This document shows, one piece after another, positions 1-5,796 of a stretch of 8,991 nt of DNA (within the stretch, counting starts at the first letter, position 1; each line of letters starts with the position of its first letter). The stretch spans positions 1 to 8,991 of the forward strand of contig JAAEEW010000008.1 in NCBI GenBank assembly GCA_013415595.1. The letters run 5' to 3'. The position numbers were made by a program, and so were the translations under genes. Below the pieces are notes generated by a model that was not told where the DNA came from, did no database searches, and was given only the letters and a program-made list of their open reading frames with translations. The DNA comes from Methanosarcinales archaeon (GTDB lineage Archaea > Halobacteriota > Methanosarcinia > Methanotrichales > Methanotrichaceae).

Positions 1-844
1 AGACCTTTGTCACCTCCTCCCCGCTCAGGGGCGGCTGTCCGGACTTCTCCGGGGGGAGGTCCTCCAGGTGGACGCCCTGATGCCAGGGCATCACCGCCTT
101 CTCCCGCCGGGGCTGGTGGTGGCTTTGCACCTCGCCGGTCGTCCGGTCCAGCAGCCAGCGGTCCGGCTCCACCGTGCCGTCCACCAGCCCCTGGTTCAGG
201 CCGAAGACGGCCTCGATCACCGCCTGGTCCGGGCGCTGGGGGCTCACCCCGAAGGCCACCCCGGACCGCTCTCCCAGGACCATCTCCTGCACCACCACGG
301 CCATTGCGCTCTCTTCCACCTGCAGCCCCAGCTCCTTCCGGTATAGCAGTGCCCCGTCGGACCACAGGGAGGCCCACACCAGCCGGACGTGGTCCAGGAT
401 GGAGTCCAGGCCGGAGACGTTGACGTAGGACTCGTGGATGCCGGCGAAGGAGGCGTTGGAAGCGTCCTCGCCGATGGCCGAGGACCGGACCACCACCGAC
501 CGGCCGGCGAAGAAGGGCTCCAGGACCGCGGCCATCTCCAGGCGCAGGTCGTCCGGGATGGGGGTGGTGTTGAAGAGGGTCCGGATGCGAAGCGACGCGT
601 CCCACATCTCCTCCCAGCGCATCTCTTCCAGCTCCTTGCGGTTGAGCTCCAGGAGTATCCGTCCCCGGATGCCGGTGGCATCTACGTAGCGGTTGTAGGC
701 CCCGGTGCTGATGCAGGCCGCCCGGGGAACCTGCAATCCTCCCCGGGCCATGCGGGCCAGGGAGGAGGCCTTGCCCCCGAAGAGGTGGCCCTGCCCCTCC
801 GGCAGCCGGCCGGCGGGGACCACCAGGCTGTCCTCTTCAGTCAT
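1..844 (-). CDS. PEP synthase/PPDK-like protein, N-terminal PEP/pyruvate-binding (ATP-grasp) domain, partial
   Basis: The first 281 residues are visible; the C-terminus lies beyond the left edge. The visible part is the nucleotide-binding domain of the PEP synthase / pyruvate phosphate dikinase family, which uses ATP to phosphorylate a swivelling His domain. Seen: a GGKASSLARM motif (residues 23-32) followed by VP and a TGAY segment, the family core VVVRSSAIGED (117-127) then SFAGIHESYVNV (132-143), VQEMV (185-189), SGVAFGVSP (194-202), and EAVFGLNQGLVDG (211-223). The ATG at 844 gives an 8-base overlap (ATGACTGA) with the stop of the upstream FMN protein gene, so translation is probably coupled; a GGAG lies 10 bases before the ATG. 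The phosphohistidine and PEP-binding domains are outside the window. It could therefore be a true PEP synthase, a PPDK or a rifampin-phosphotransferase-like relative. Domain assignment is firm; exact enzyme unknown. Confidence 0.85.
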   Translation of the reverse strand, partial: MTEEDSLVVPAGRLPEGQGHLFGGKASSLARMARGGLQVPRAACISTGAYNRYVDATGIRGRILLELNRKELEEMRWEEMWDASLRIRTLFNTTPIPDDLRLEMAAVLEPFFAGRSVVVRSSAIGEDASNASFAGIHESYVNVSGLDSILDHVRLVWASLWSDGALLYRKELGLQVEESAMAVVVQEMVLGERSGVAFGVSPQRPDQAVIEAVFGLNQGLVDGTVEPDRWLLDRTTGEVQSHHQPRREKAVMPWHQGVHLEDLPPEKSGQPPLSGEEVTKV

Positions 845-1298
845 GGACATCCATCTCCACCACGCACTGGAACTTGCTGACCAGGGTATAGCTGGAGACC
901 TGGAGGCTCATCAGGGCCAGGTTCGGCGACTGCAGGAACCAGGCCAGGTGGGGGTGCTTTCTCAGATAGATGGCCGCCATCTCCTCTTTTTTGTCATCCT
1001 CCACCTCCCCCACCTTCCCGGCGGCGGTCACCGCCAGGCCGTCCCGGAAGTCGGAGATGTGGTTGGTGCGGTTGTCCACCAGCAGAGCCCCGTGGGGGCT
1101 GCTTTGCATGTTGGCGAACTTGCGGGTGGAGCGGGAGGTGGCGAAGATCAGGGAGTGCAGGTCGGGGGTGGCGGCGAAGGCCACCAGGCTGGCGTAGGGC
1201 TGTCCGCCCTTCTCCGTGGCCAGGACGGCCAGGGGCTGGGAGCCCAAAAGGTCGCTGATCATCTTCTTGGGGTCGGCAGGAACGGTCATGGCGGACAT
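837..1298 (-). CDS. Pyridoxamine 5'-phosphate oxidase-like FMN-binding split-barrel protein
   Basis: A 153-residue protein resembling the small PPOX/HugZ-like flavin (FMN or F420) split-barrel family. Seen: an N-terminal helix then LAVLATEKGGQPYASLVAF (residues 23-41), the usual first strands of the barrel; SLIFATSRSTRKFANM, the typical Ser/Thr-rich flavin-phosphate loop with R and K; a GALLVDNR strand; and an AVTAAGKVGEV strand. The length suits a one-domain family member. Substrate cannot be read from sequence; relatives are reductases, heme-handling proteins or uncharacterised. Two in-frame starts are possible: ATG at 1298 or at 1289. Neither has a clear Shine-Dalgarno site, so a leaderless or short-leader transcript is possible. 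Its stop overlaps the start of the following PEP-synthase-like gene, which suggests co-expression of the two. Confidence 0.82.
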   Translation of the reverse strand: MSAMTVPADPKKMISDLLGSQPLAVLATEKGGQPYASLVAFAATPDLHSLIFATSRSTRKFANMQSSPHGALLVDNRTNHISDFRDGLAVTAAGKVGEVEDDKKEEMAAIYLRKHPHLAWFLQSPNLALMSLQVSSYTLVSKFQCVVEMDVHD

Positions 1299-1472
1299 TT
1301 ATCTTTTTTATGGAATTTCCAGTTTTTGTCGGGCCGCCCCGTCAGCGTGAAAAAATCCTCTTGAGCACGCAATTCTCCTTTTCAGCGTGCATTTCCCCCA
1401 CCGGGCGGCCCCTGGTCTCTTTCCGGCGGGGCCGGTCCTTGTGGAGGCGGCCTGCATGGCGGCTTTGAATGC
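1299..1472. promoter_or_regulatory. Divergent intergenic region with candidate operator half-sites
   Basis: This 174-bp spacer separates two divergently transcribed genes and must hold both promoters. TCAGCGTG occurs at 1342-1349 and again at 1382-1389, exactly 40 bp apart. GCACGC (1365-1370) and GCGTGC (1385-1390) form a perfect 6-bp inverted repeat with a 14-bp spacer. The GCGTG core is therefore present three times, twice forward and once reversed. This could be a regulator binding region or chance in GC-rich DNA. I see no convincing TATA box for either gene; short A/T runs lie at 1303-1312 and 1350-1355. Confidence 0.35.
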
Positions 1473-2252
1473 ATGGCCACTCAGGCTGCAGATTTGGATA
1501 ATCCCGCAGGTCCGGGGCAGGAGTTCAGCCTGCAGTTCTTCGATAAAAGTATAAATTTTGGCTGCGCAAAATATTGTCCGTCAGATGGAGAGGGCCTGGA
1601 CCCGTCCATTGGAAAAATCGATGAATTTTTGGAGGCAAAGCTCGTGCTCAAGATTACTCCTTATCTGGGGATACTGGTCATCATAGTCTGCGTGGGGGGA
1701 ATCTGGTACCCGATGCTCGGATACCTGGTGCCCCTGGTATTCGCCGCCATCATGATCACCAGTCCCTTTCGGGGACGGTGGTTTTGCGGCAACCTCTGCC
1801 CCCGGGGCAGCTTCAACGACTTCTGGGTGAGCAGGATCAGCATGGGACGGAGGATACCGTCCATCCTTCGCAGCATGTGGATCCGGGTCCCCATCTTCCT
1901 GGGCCTCATGGGATTCATGCTCTTTCGCCTGGTCCAAACCCGGGGCCTGGTGGAACTGGTGGGCACGGTCTTCGTCACCATGTGCATCCTGACCACGGCC
2001 ATATCCCTGCTCTTCGGGGTGATCATCAGCCCCCGGGCCTGGTGCAGCTTCTGCCCCCTGGGGACGGTGGGCCGCTGGCTGGGGCGGGGGAAGTACCAGC
2101 TGCAGGTGGACCGGGAGAAGTGCGTGGACTGCGGCGTGTGCAAGAAGGTCTGCCCCATGCACCTGGAGGTCAACGAGATCCTGGACAAGCCGGACTGCAT
2201 CAAGTGCCAGCGGTGCGTGGAGGCCTGCCCCAGGGAGGCCCTCCACTTCTGA
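1473..2252 (+). CDS. NapH/CcoG-like membrane-bound 4Fe-4S polyferredoxin
   Basis: A 259-residue integral membrane electron carrier. Seen: about four hydrophobic segments (roughly residues 62-80, 82-96, 136-153, 160-185). Two loop motifs typical of NapH/MauN/CcoG proteins follow hydrophobic stretches: RGRWFCGNLCPRG (Cys 105 and 109) and SPRAWCSFCPLGTV (Cys 191 and 194). The C-terminus carries two [4Fe-4S] ferredoxin motifs, CVDCGVCKKVCP (217-228) and CIKCQRCVEACP (242-253). Family knowledge: such proteins pass electrons between a membrane quinol-like carrier and soluble or periplasmic partners; in a methanogen methanophenazine would be the analogue (inference). It stands alone, with no reductase or maturation partner beside it. 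Cys 31 and 35 in the N-terminal tail are extra. The ATG at 1473 is the only plausible in-frame start; it has no strong Shine-Dalgarno site. Early codons are more A/T-rich than the rest. Confidence 0.85.
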   Translation: MATQAADLDNPAGPGQEFSLQFFDKSINFGCAKYCPSDGEGLDPSIGKIDEFLEAKLVLKITPYLGILVIIVCVGGIWYPMLGYLVPLVFAAIMITSPFRGRWFCGNLCPRGSFNDFWVSRISMGRRIPSILRSMWIRVPIFLGLMGFMLFRLVQTRGLVELVGTVFVTMCILTTAISLLFGVIISPRAWCSFCPLGTVGRWLGRGKYQLQVDREKCVDCGVCKKVCPMHLEVNEILDKPDCIKCQRCVEACPREALHF

Positions 2253-2257
2253 AGGGC

Positions 2258-2341
2258 TCCACCTCCAGCCCCATTCACCGCCGATCCCTTCCACCTCCCG
2301 CCCCTTCGCCTCCGATCCCTTCCCATCCCGGGCCTTCACCT
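2258..2341. repeat. Degenerate C-rich tandem repeat between convergent genes
   Basis: The 88-bp spacer between the stop of the membrane ferredoxin gene and the stop of the lyase gene is nearly all built from a roughly 31-bp unit. Two full copies lie at 2281-2311 and 2312-2341; they share an exact CCGATCCCTTCC start and then TCCCG..CCTTC.CCT. A partial third copy at 2258-2280 matches the second half of the unit (TCCACCTCC.GCCCC.TTC.CC). The plus strand is strongly pyrimidine-rich, so the lyase-side transcript would be purine-rich. It may help end transcription from both sides or be a minisatellite; function unknown. Confidence 0.5.
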
Positions 2342-3216
2342 CACTCTGGCCCCTCTATGCAGTAGCGGTCCTCCCGGTCCCGGATCTCCTGCAGCCCCAC
2401 CAGCCGGTTGAACTCCTCGAACTGCATCATCCTGCCCTCCAGCCCGGAAAGAGTGCCGGTCCGCCACAGATCCACCAGCAGGGACTGGACCGCCCTGGCC
2501 AGGGCGTAGGTGCAGGCGGTGGGGAAGGCCACGGCGGCAAACCCCATCTCCTGCAGCTCCCGGGCGCTGACGCAGGGGGTCTTTCCCCCGGGGATCATGT
2601 TGGCCAGCTGGGGGGCATCCACCTCCCGGGCGATGCGCGTCATCTGCTCCACCGACTCCGGGGCCTCCACGAAGATCATGTCCGCCCCCGCCTCCCGGTA
2701 CAGATGGGCCCGGGAGAGGGCCGCCTCCAGCCCCTCCACGGCCAGGGCGTCGGTGCGGGCCATGATCACGAAGTCCGGGTCGCGGCGGGCGTCCAGGGCC
2801 GCCCTGATCTTGGCCGCCATCTCCCTGGCCGGAGTCACCTGCTTTCCGGACATGTGGCCGCAGCGCTTGGGCTGAAGCTGGTCCTCGATCAGCAGGCCTG
2901 CGCACCCCGCCTTCTCGAAAAGCTGGACGGTGCGAATCACGTTGGTCACGTTGCCGTAGCCGGTGTCCCCGTCGGCAAAGACCGGGATGTCCACGGCATC
3001 CACGATTCGTGAGGCGCACTCCACCATCTCGGTCAGGGTGAGCAGGGAGACGTCAGGCTTTCCGAGCAGGGCGGCGCTGTTGGCGTACCCGGCGGCACAG
3101 GTGGCTTTGAAGCCCGCCTGCTGGATCATCCTGGCAGTCAGGGCATCGTGGGCCACGGGCATCATCAGGATCTCTTCCTCCAGGATGTAGCTCTTGAACT
3201 GGGTGGTTCTTCTCAT
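2341..3216 (-). CDS. Isocitrate lyase/PEP mutase superfamily C-C lyase (methylisocitrate or dimethylmalate lyase-like)
   Basis: A 291-residue cytosolic (beta/alpha)8-barrel enzyme of the ICL/PEP mutase superfamily; length matches PrpB-type members (about 290). Seen: the metal-binding strand VFADGDTGYGN (residues 79-89), IEDQ (110-113), the lyase signature PKRCGH (116-121) with catalytic Cys119, IMARTDA (151-157), FVEAP (182-186) and NMIPGGKTP (206-214). The K-R-C-G-H loop is the mark of C-C bond lyases acting on 2-methylisocitrate, isocitrate or 2,3-dimethylmalate, as opposed to phosphonate mutases. It should thus cleave a branched dicarboxylate or tricarboxylate to pyruvate or a related oxoacid. 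No methylcitrate-cycle gene is adjacent, so the substrate is unassigned. Start at ATG 3216: an AGGAGA site lies 9 bases upstream (3226-3231). It converges with the ferredoxin gene and probably has its own promoter. Confidence 0.85.
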   Translation of the reverse strand: MRRTTQFKSYILEEEILMMPVAHDALTARMIQQAGFKATCAAGYANSAALLGKPDVSLLTLTEMVECASRIVDAVDIPVFADGDTGYGNVTNVIRTVQLFEKAGCAGLLIEDQLQPKRCGHMSGKQVTPAREMAAKIRAALDARRDPDFVIMARTDALAVEGLEAALSRAHLYREAGADMIFVEAPESVEQMTRIAREVDAPQLANMIPGGKTPCVSARELQEMGFAAVAFPTACTYALARAVQSLLVDLWRTGTLSGLEGRMMQFEEFNRLVGLQEIRDREDRYCIEGPE

Positions 3217-3266
3217 CGTCCAGTCTCTCCTATTCCTTCCACGCTTCTGCCCTATTCTTGGCTCTG

Positions 3267-3294
3267 CCCCTGCAAATAAGCAATTGGGCAGGGG
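3267..3294. repeat. 7-bp inverted repeat in hydrolase-lyase spacer
   Basis: CCCCTGC at 3267-3273 and GCAGGGG at 3288-3294 are perfect reverse complements around a 14-base A/T-rich loop. It lies about 100 bases past the stop of the hydrolase gene and before the lyase start. It could form an RNA hairpin ending the hydrolase transcript or be an operator over the lyase promoter. No T-run follows it on the minus strand, so a classic intrinsic terminator is not supported. Confidence 0.35.
3273..3283 (-). promoter_or_regulatory. Possible TATA box of the lyase gene
   Basis: On the minus strand the A/T-rich stretch TTGCTTATTTGC stands out in GC-rich surroundings about 55-65 bases before the lyase start codon. 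A start of transcription about 25 bases downstream would leave a leader of some 30 bases that includes the AGGAGA site. The match to an archaeal TATA box is only fair, and it overlaps the inverted repeat at 3267-3294. Confidence 0.3.
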
Positions 3295-3394
3295 GGGCCA
3301 TCAGGTGTTCTGGCTACTGATGCCCGAAAAGGTGCCGCAAGGGCTTTCGAGAAGTGGGGCCGAGTGGGCCAAAATGTGCCGGAGCTGCAAAGTT

Positions 3395-4276
3395 TCACAG
3401 GTGCTGGAGGATGTGCCTTCTTATGGAGTCGTAGTCCGAACAGCCGGTCAGGTGTCCCTTCTCCAGAATGGCCAGGGGGCAGTGGCCGTAACATTTGCTC
3501 TGGACCTCCATCTGCACGATTTGGTCGTGCCGGGCCAGGAGGGGAAACACGTTATCGTCAGCCACCCTCTCGAACTCCTCCCGGAAGTCCAGGATGCTCC
3601 TCACCTCCCGGGGGTGGTCCCTGGCCAGGCGGCCGGTCATCCTCTGGTAGGCCGAGGAGAGGAACATATCTCCCAGGGAAGCGCCGGCCAGGACGGGCAC
3701 GTAGACGTCGGCAGTGTTGAAATGGGCCCGGTGCAGGTTGGTGACCCACCCCCCCAGGCTCATCCCGGCGGCCATGACCCGGCTATGGCCTTCCTTCAGG
3801 CGGCTTATCAGCTCCTCCTCCAGCTTCACGGAGACTGAGAGCATGGCCACGAAGTTGTTCAGCTCCGGTATCTTGCCGATGTAGGTGGGCAGATGGCGGT
3901 GGAAGGGAGCCCTCAGGGCGATCAGGTTGGCCTGCACCGGCTCCTTCTCCGATAGCAGTATGTGCATGAAGCTGTTCCTGGAGAAATGGCTGAAATCAAA
4001 CGGCCGCTCGTTGTTGCCGTGGTGGTAGATGACTGTTGGATGCTCCTCTCCCAGCCAGCGGGCCACGTAGAAGCCGGGGTCCAGCCGGCCGGCCAGGGTC
4101 TTTGCCACCGCCTGGTAGCCGCCCTGCATCTCGATCTGCGGCACCTCCAGCTCTATGGCCTCCAGGTGCTCGCAAAATGGTGGGCTATCGATTCTCCGGC
4201 AAAAGAACCTGTTCTTGCCCAGAGTCAGGGCTCCCAGGCCTACGCTGAGACGGTCCAGGATCTCGTGGGTGTTCAT
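3395..4276 (-). CDS. Alpha/beta hydrolase (esterase-like), function unknown
   Basis: A 293-residue alpha/beta-hydrolase-fold protein without a signal peptide. Seen: YHHGNNERPF (residues 84-93), the usual HG oxyanion-hole loop after the first core strand; the nucleophile elbow AAGMSLGGW (169-177) with Ser173; LARHDQIVQ (247-255) with a likely acid at Asp251; and LEKGHLTG (271-278) with a likely catalytic His275. The triad order and spacing suit the family. Substrate is unknown. The frame stays open upstream to 4432, but I chose ATG 4276. It has a GAGGAGA Shine-Dalgarno site 8 bases upstream (4285-4291), and a strong TATA box lies inside the would-be extension, whose residues (GPGGLAAALGAAAG and the like) look like non-coding GC-rich DNA. 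It lies 202 bp downstream of thiC on the same strand but appears to be transcribed separately. Confidence 0.8.
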   Translation of the reverse strand: MNTHEILDRLSVGLGALTLGKNRFFCRRIDSPPFCEHLEAIELEVPQIEMQGGYQAVAKTLAGRLDPGFYVARWLGEEHPTVIYHHGNNERPFDFSHFSRNSFMHILLSEKEPVQANLIALRAPFHRHLPTYIGKIPELNNFVAMLSVSVKLEEELISRLKEGHSRVMAAGMSLGGWVTNLHRAHFNTADVYVPVLAGASLGDMFLSSAYQRMTGRLARDHPREVRSILDFREEFERVADDNVFPLLARHDQIVQMEVQSKCYGHCPLAILEKGHLTGCSDYDSIRRHILQHL

Positions 4277-4344
4277 CCAGTCATTCTCCTCGGGACGGAA
4301 AGAGGTAAAGCTCTCACCAGAATCAGGCTTGAAAGTGGATAGCG

Positions 4345-4356
4345 AAATATAAAAAG
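4345..4356 (-). promoter_or_regulatory. TATA box of the alpha/beta hydrolase gene
   Basis: The minus strand reads CTTTTTATATTT, preceded by a purine-rich GGGGAG that could serve as a BRE. This is the best match to an archaeal TATA box in the window. Transcription would start about 25 bases downstream, near 4322, giving a leader of about 45 bases that holds the GAGGAGA ribosome site before ATG 4276. Confidence 0.6.
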
Positions 4357-4478
4357 CTCCCCGTCCTATCCGGCTTTCGCCAGCGGCAGCGCCCAGGGCT
4401 GCAGCCAGCCCGCCGGGCCCCCGGTCTTTCACGCTTTGCCCCCGGGAGCCAGGCCGTCATTATCCCGGGAATTGGGTA

Positions 4479-5753
4479 TCAGCGGCCCTTCTTCTCCCTA
4501 TCCATGGCCTCTCTGGTGATGCGGATGGCGCATAGCTCGCTGCACATGGTGCAGGTCTCCACGTCCACTCCCCGGCGGTGGCGGATCTGTCTGGCCCGGG
4601 CCGGATTGATGGCGGCATCGAACTGGGCCGGCCAGTCCAGGTTGGCCCGGGCGGTGGACATCTGCCGGTCCCAGCCCCTGGCCTTCTCCTTCACTCCCGG
4701 TCGGGTGAGATCGGCGGCGTGAGCGGCGATGCGGGTGACCATGGTACCCTCCAGGATGTCCTCCCTGGTGGGCAGGTCCAGGTGCTCGCTGGGGGTGGTG
4801 GCGCACAGGAAGTCCGCCCCGGCCATCCCGGCGATGGTCCCGCCGATGGCGGCGGTGATGTGGTCGTAGCCGGGGGCCACGTCGGTCACCAGAGGCCCCA
4901 GCAGGTACAGGGGTGCTCTGTCGGTGAGGTGCTTCATGGCCTTGACGCTGGTCTCAATCTCGTCGGCGGGGACGTGGCCCGGCCCCTCCACCATGGCCTG
5001 CACCCCGGCCTCCCGGGCCCTGGCCACCAGCTCGCCCAGGATTATGAACTCCATGTACTTGGCCCGGTCGCTGGCGTCTTCAATGCACCCCGGCCGCAGG
5101 CCGTCGCCCAGGCTGAGGGTCAGTTCGTGCTCCCGGGCGATATCCAGAAGGTAATCGTACTCCTGGTAGTAGGGGTTCTCCTGGCCGGTCTCGACGATGT
5201 ACTTTAAGGTCAGCGACCCGCCCCGGCTGACTATGCCCATCAGCCGGGGGTCCTTTTCCAGCCGCTCCACCGAGGTCCTGTTCACTCCCACGTGGACGGT
5301 GACGAAATCCACACCGTCCCGGGCCTGCTGCTCCAGGGCGTCGAACATCCCCTGGGAGGTCAGATCATCTTTGACCGCGGCCTGATAGATGGGGACGGTG
5401 CCCACCGGCACTCCCACGTCCTGCAGCACCCGGCGGCGGATTAGGTCCAGGTCGCCGCCGGTGGACAGGTCCATGACCGTGTCCGCTCCCGCCTCCACCG
5501 CGGCCAGGGCCTTCTTCACCTCCTCGTCCGGGTCGGCCAGGCCCCGGGAGGAGCCCAGGTTGACGTTCACCTTGACCGACATCCTCTCCCCTATTCCCAG
5601 GGGCTTTATCTCCCGGTGTGCGCTCCTGGGTATCACTACCCTGCCCGCAGCCAGCAGCCTCCTTAGCTGATCCGGCTCCACCTTCTCGATCTCTGCTACC
5701 CGCCTCACCTCTTCGGGGATGCGTCCTTTGATTGCTTCTTCCATCAGGGTCAT
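4479..5753 (-). CDS. thiC: Phosphomethylpyrimidine synthase ThiC (thiamine pyrimidine synthesis)
   Basis: A 424-residue radical-SAM enzyme that rearranges aminoimidazole ribotide to hydroxymethylpyrimidine phosphate for thiamine. Seen: MSVKVNVNLGSS (residues 58-69), VMDLSTGGD (93-101), GTVPIYQA (118-125), VSRGGS (175-180), SLGDGLRPG (214-222), EGPGHVP (256-262) with His260 a likely metal ligand, GPLVTDVAPGYDHI (286-299), CATTPSEHL (317-325) with His324 the second likely metal ligand, and the C-terminal cluster motif CTMCSELC (Cys 401, 404, 408). The short length fits the archaeal/anaerobe form rather than the longer bacterial one. The cluster spacing is CX2CX3C, one residue shorter than the textbook CX2CX4C. 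Start: ATG 5753, with a second ATG at 5744; neither has a Shine-Dalgarno site, so the mRNA may be leaderless. The leader is too short to hold a TPP riboswitch. Confidence 0.95.
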   Translation of the reverse strand: MTLMEEAIKGRIPEEVRRVAEIEKVEPDQLRRLLAAGRVVIPRSAHREIKPLGIGERMSVKVNVNLGSSRGLADPDEEVKKALAAVEAGADTVMDLSTGGDLDLIRRRVLQDVGVPVGTVPIYQAAVKDDLTSQGMFDALEQQARDGVDFVTVHVGVNRTSVERLEKDPRLMGIVSRGGSLTLKYIVETGQENPYYQEYDYLLDIAREHELTLSLGDGLRPGCIEDASDRAKYMEFIILGELVARAREAGVQAMVEGPGHVPADEIETSVKAMKHLTDRAPLYLLGPLVTDVAPGYDHITAAIGGTIAGMAGADFLCATTPSEHLDLPTREDILEGTMVTRIAAHAADLTRPGVKEKARGWDRQMSTARANLDWPAQFDAAINPARARQIRHRRGVDVETCTMCSELCAIRITREAMDREKKGR

Positions 5754-5796
5754 GGTATTATATCCGGGGAGATTATTCTGCAGGAAAGGTGTTTGG
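5754..5796. promoter_or_regulatory. 43-bp divergent promoter region between thiC and the MBL operon
   Basis: Plus strand: TATTATAT at 5755-5762 is a good TATA box; a start about 25 bases downstream (near 5785) leaves a leader of about 12 bases with part of the AGGAAAGGTG ribosome site (5782-5791) before ATG 5797. Minus strand: AGAATAAT (about 5771-5779) is a weaker TATA-like box placed 25-30 bases before the two possible thiC ATGs, which suits a leaderless thiC mRNA. The two promoters would overlap, so transcription in one direction may interfere with the other. Confidence 0.45.

Noticed and set aside
705..1364. Plus-strand frame of 219 codons
   Set aside because: Shadow of the FMN protein gene; Gly/His/Gln-rich with no recognisable domain.
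1581..2339. Minus-strand open frames of 252 and 221 codons opposite the membrane ferredoxin gene
   Set aside because: Low-complexity, motif-free translations; the plus-strand protein has clear Cys motifs and membrane segments.
4440..4478. Terminator hairpin after thiC from CCCGGG repeats
   Set aside because: CCCGGG is self-complementary and common in this GC-rich DNA; no T-run follows, so it is weak evidence.
5719..5796. 26-residue upstream extension of the MBL protein
   Set aside because: It would overlap thiC and cover the TATA box; ATG 5797 has a good ribosome site and the usual family N-terminus.
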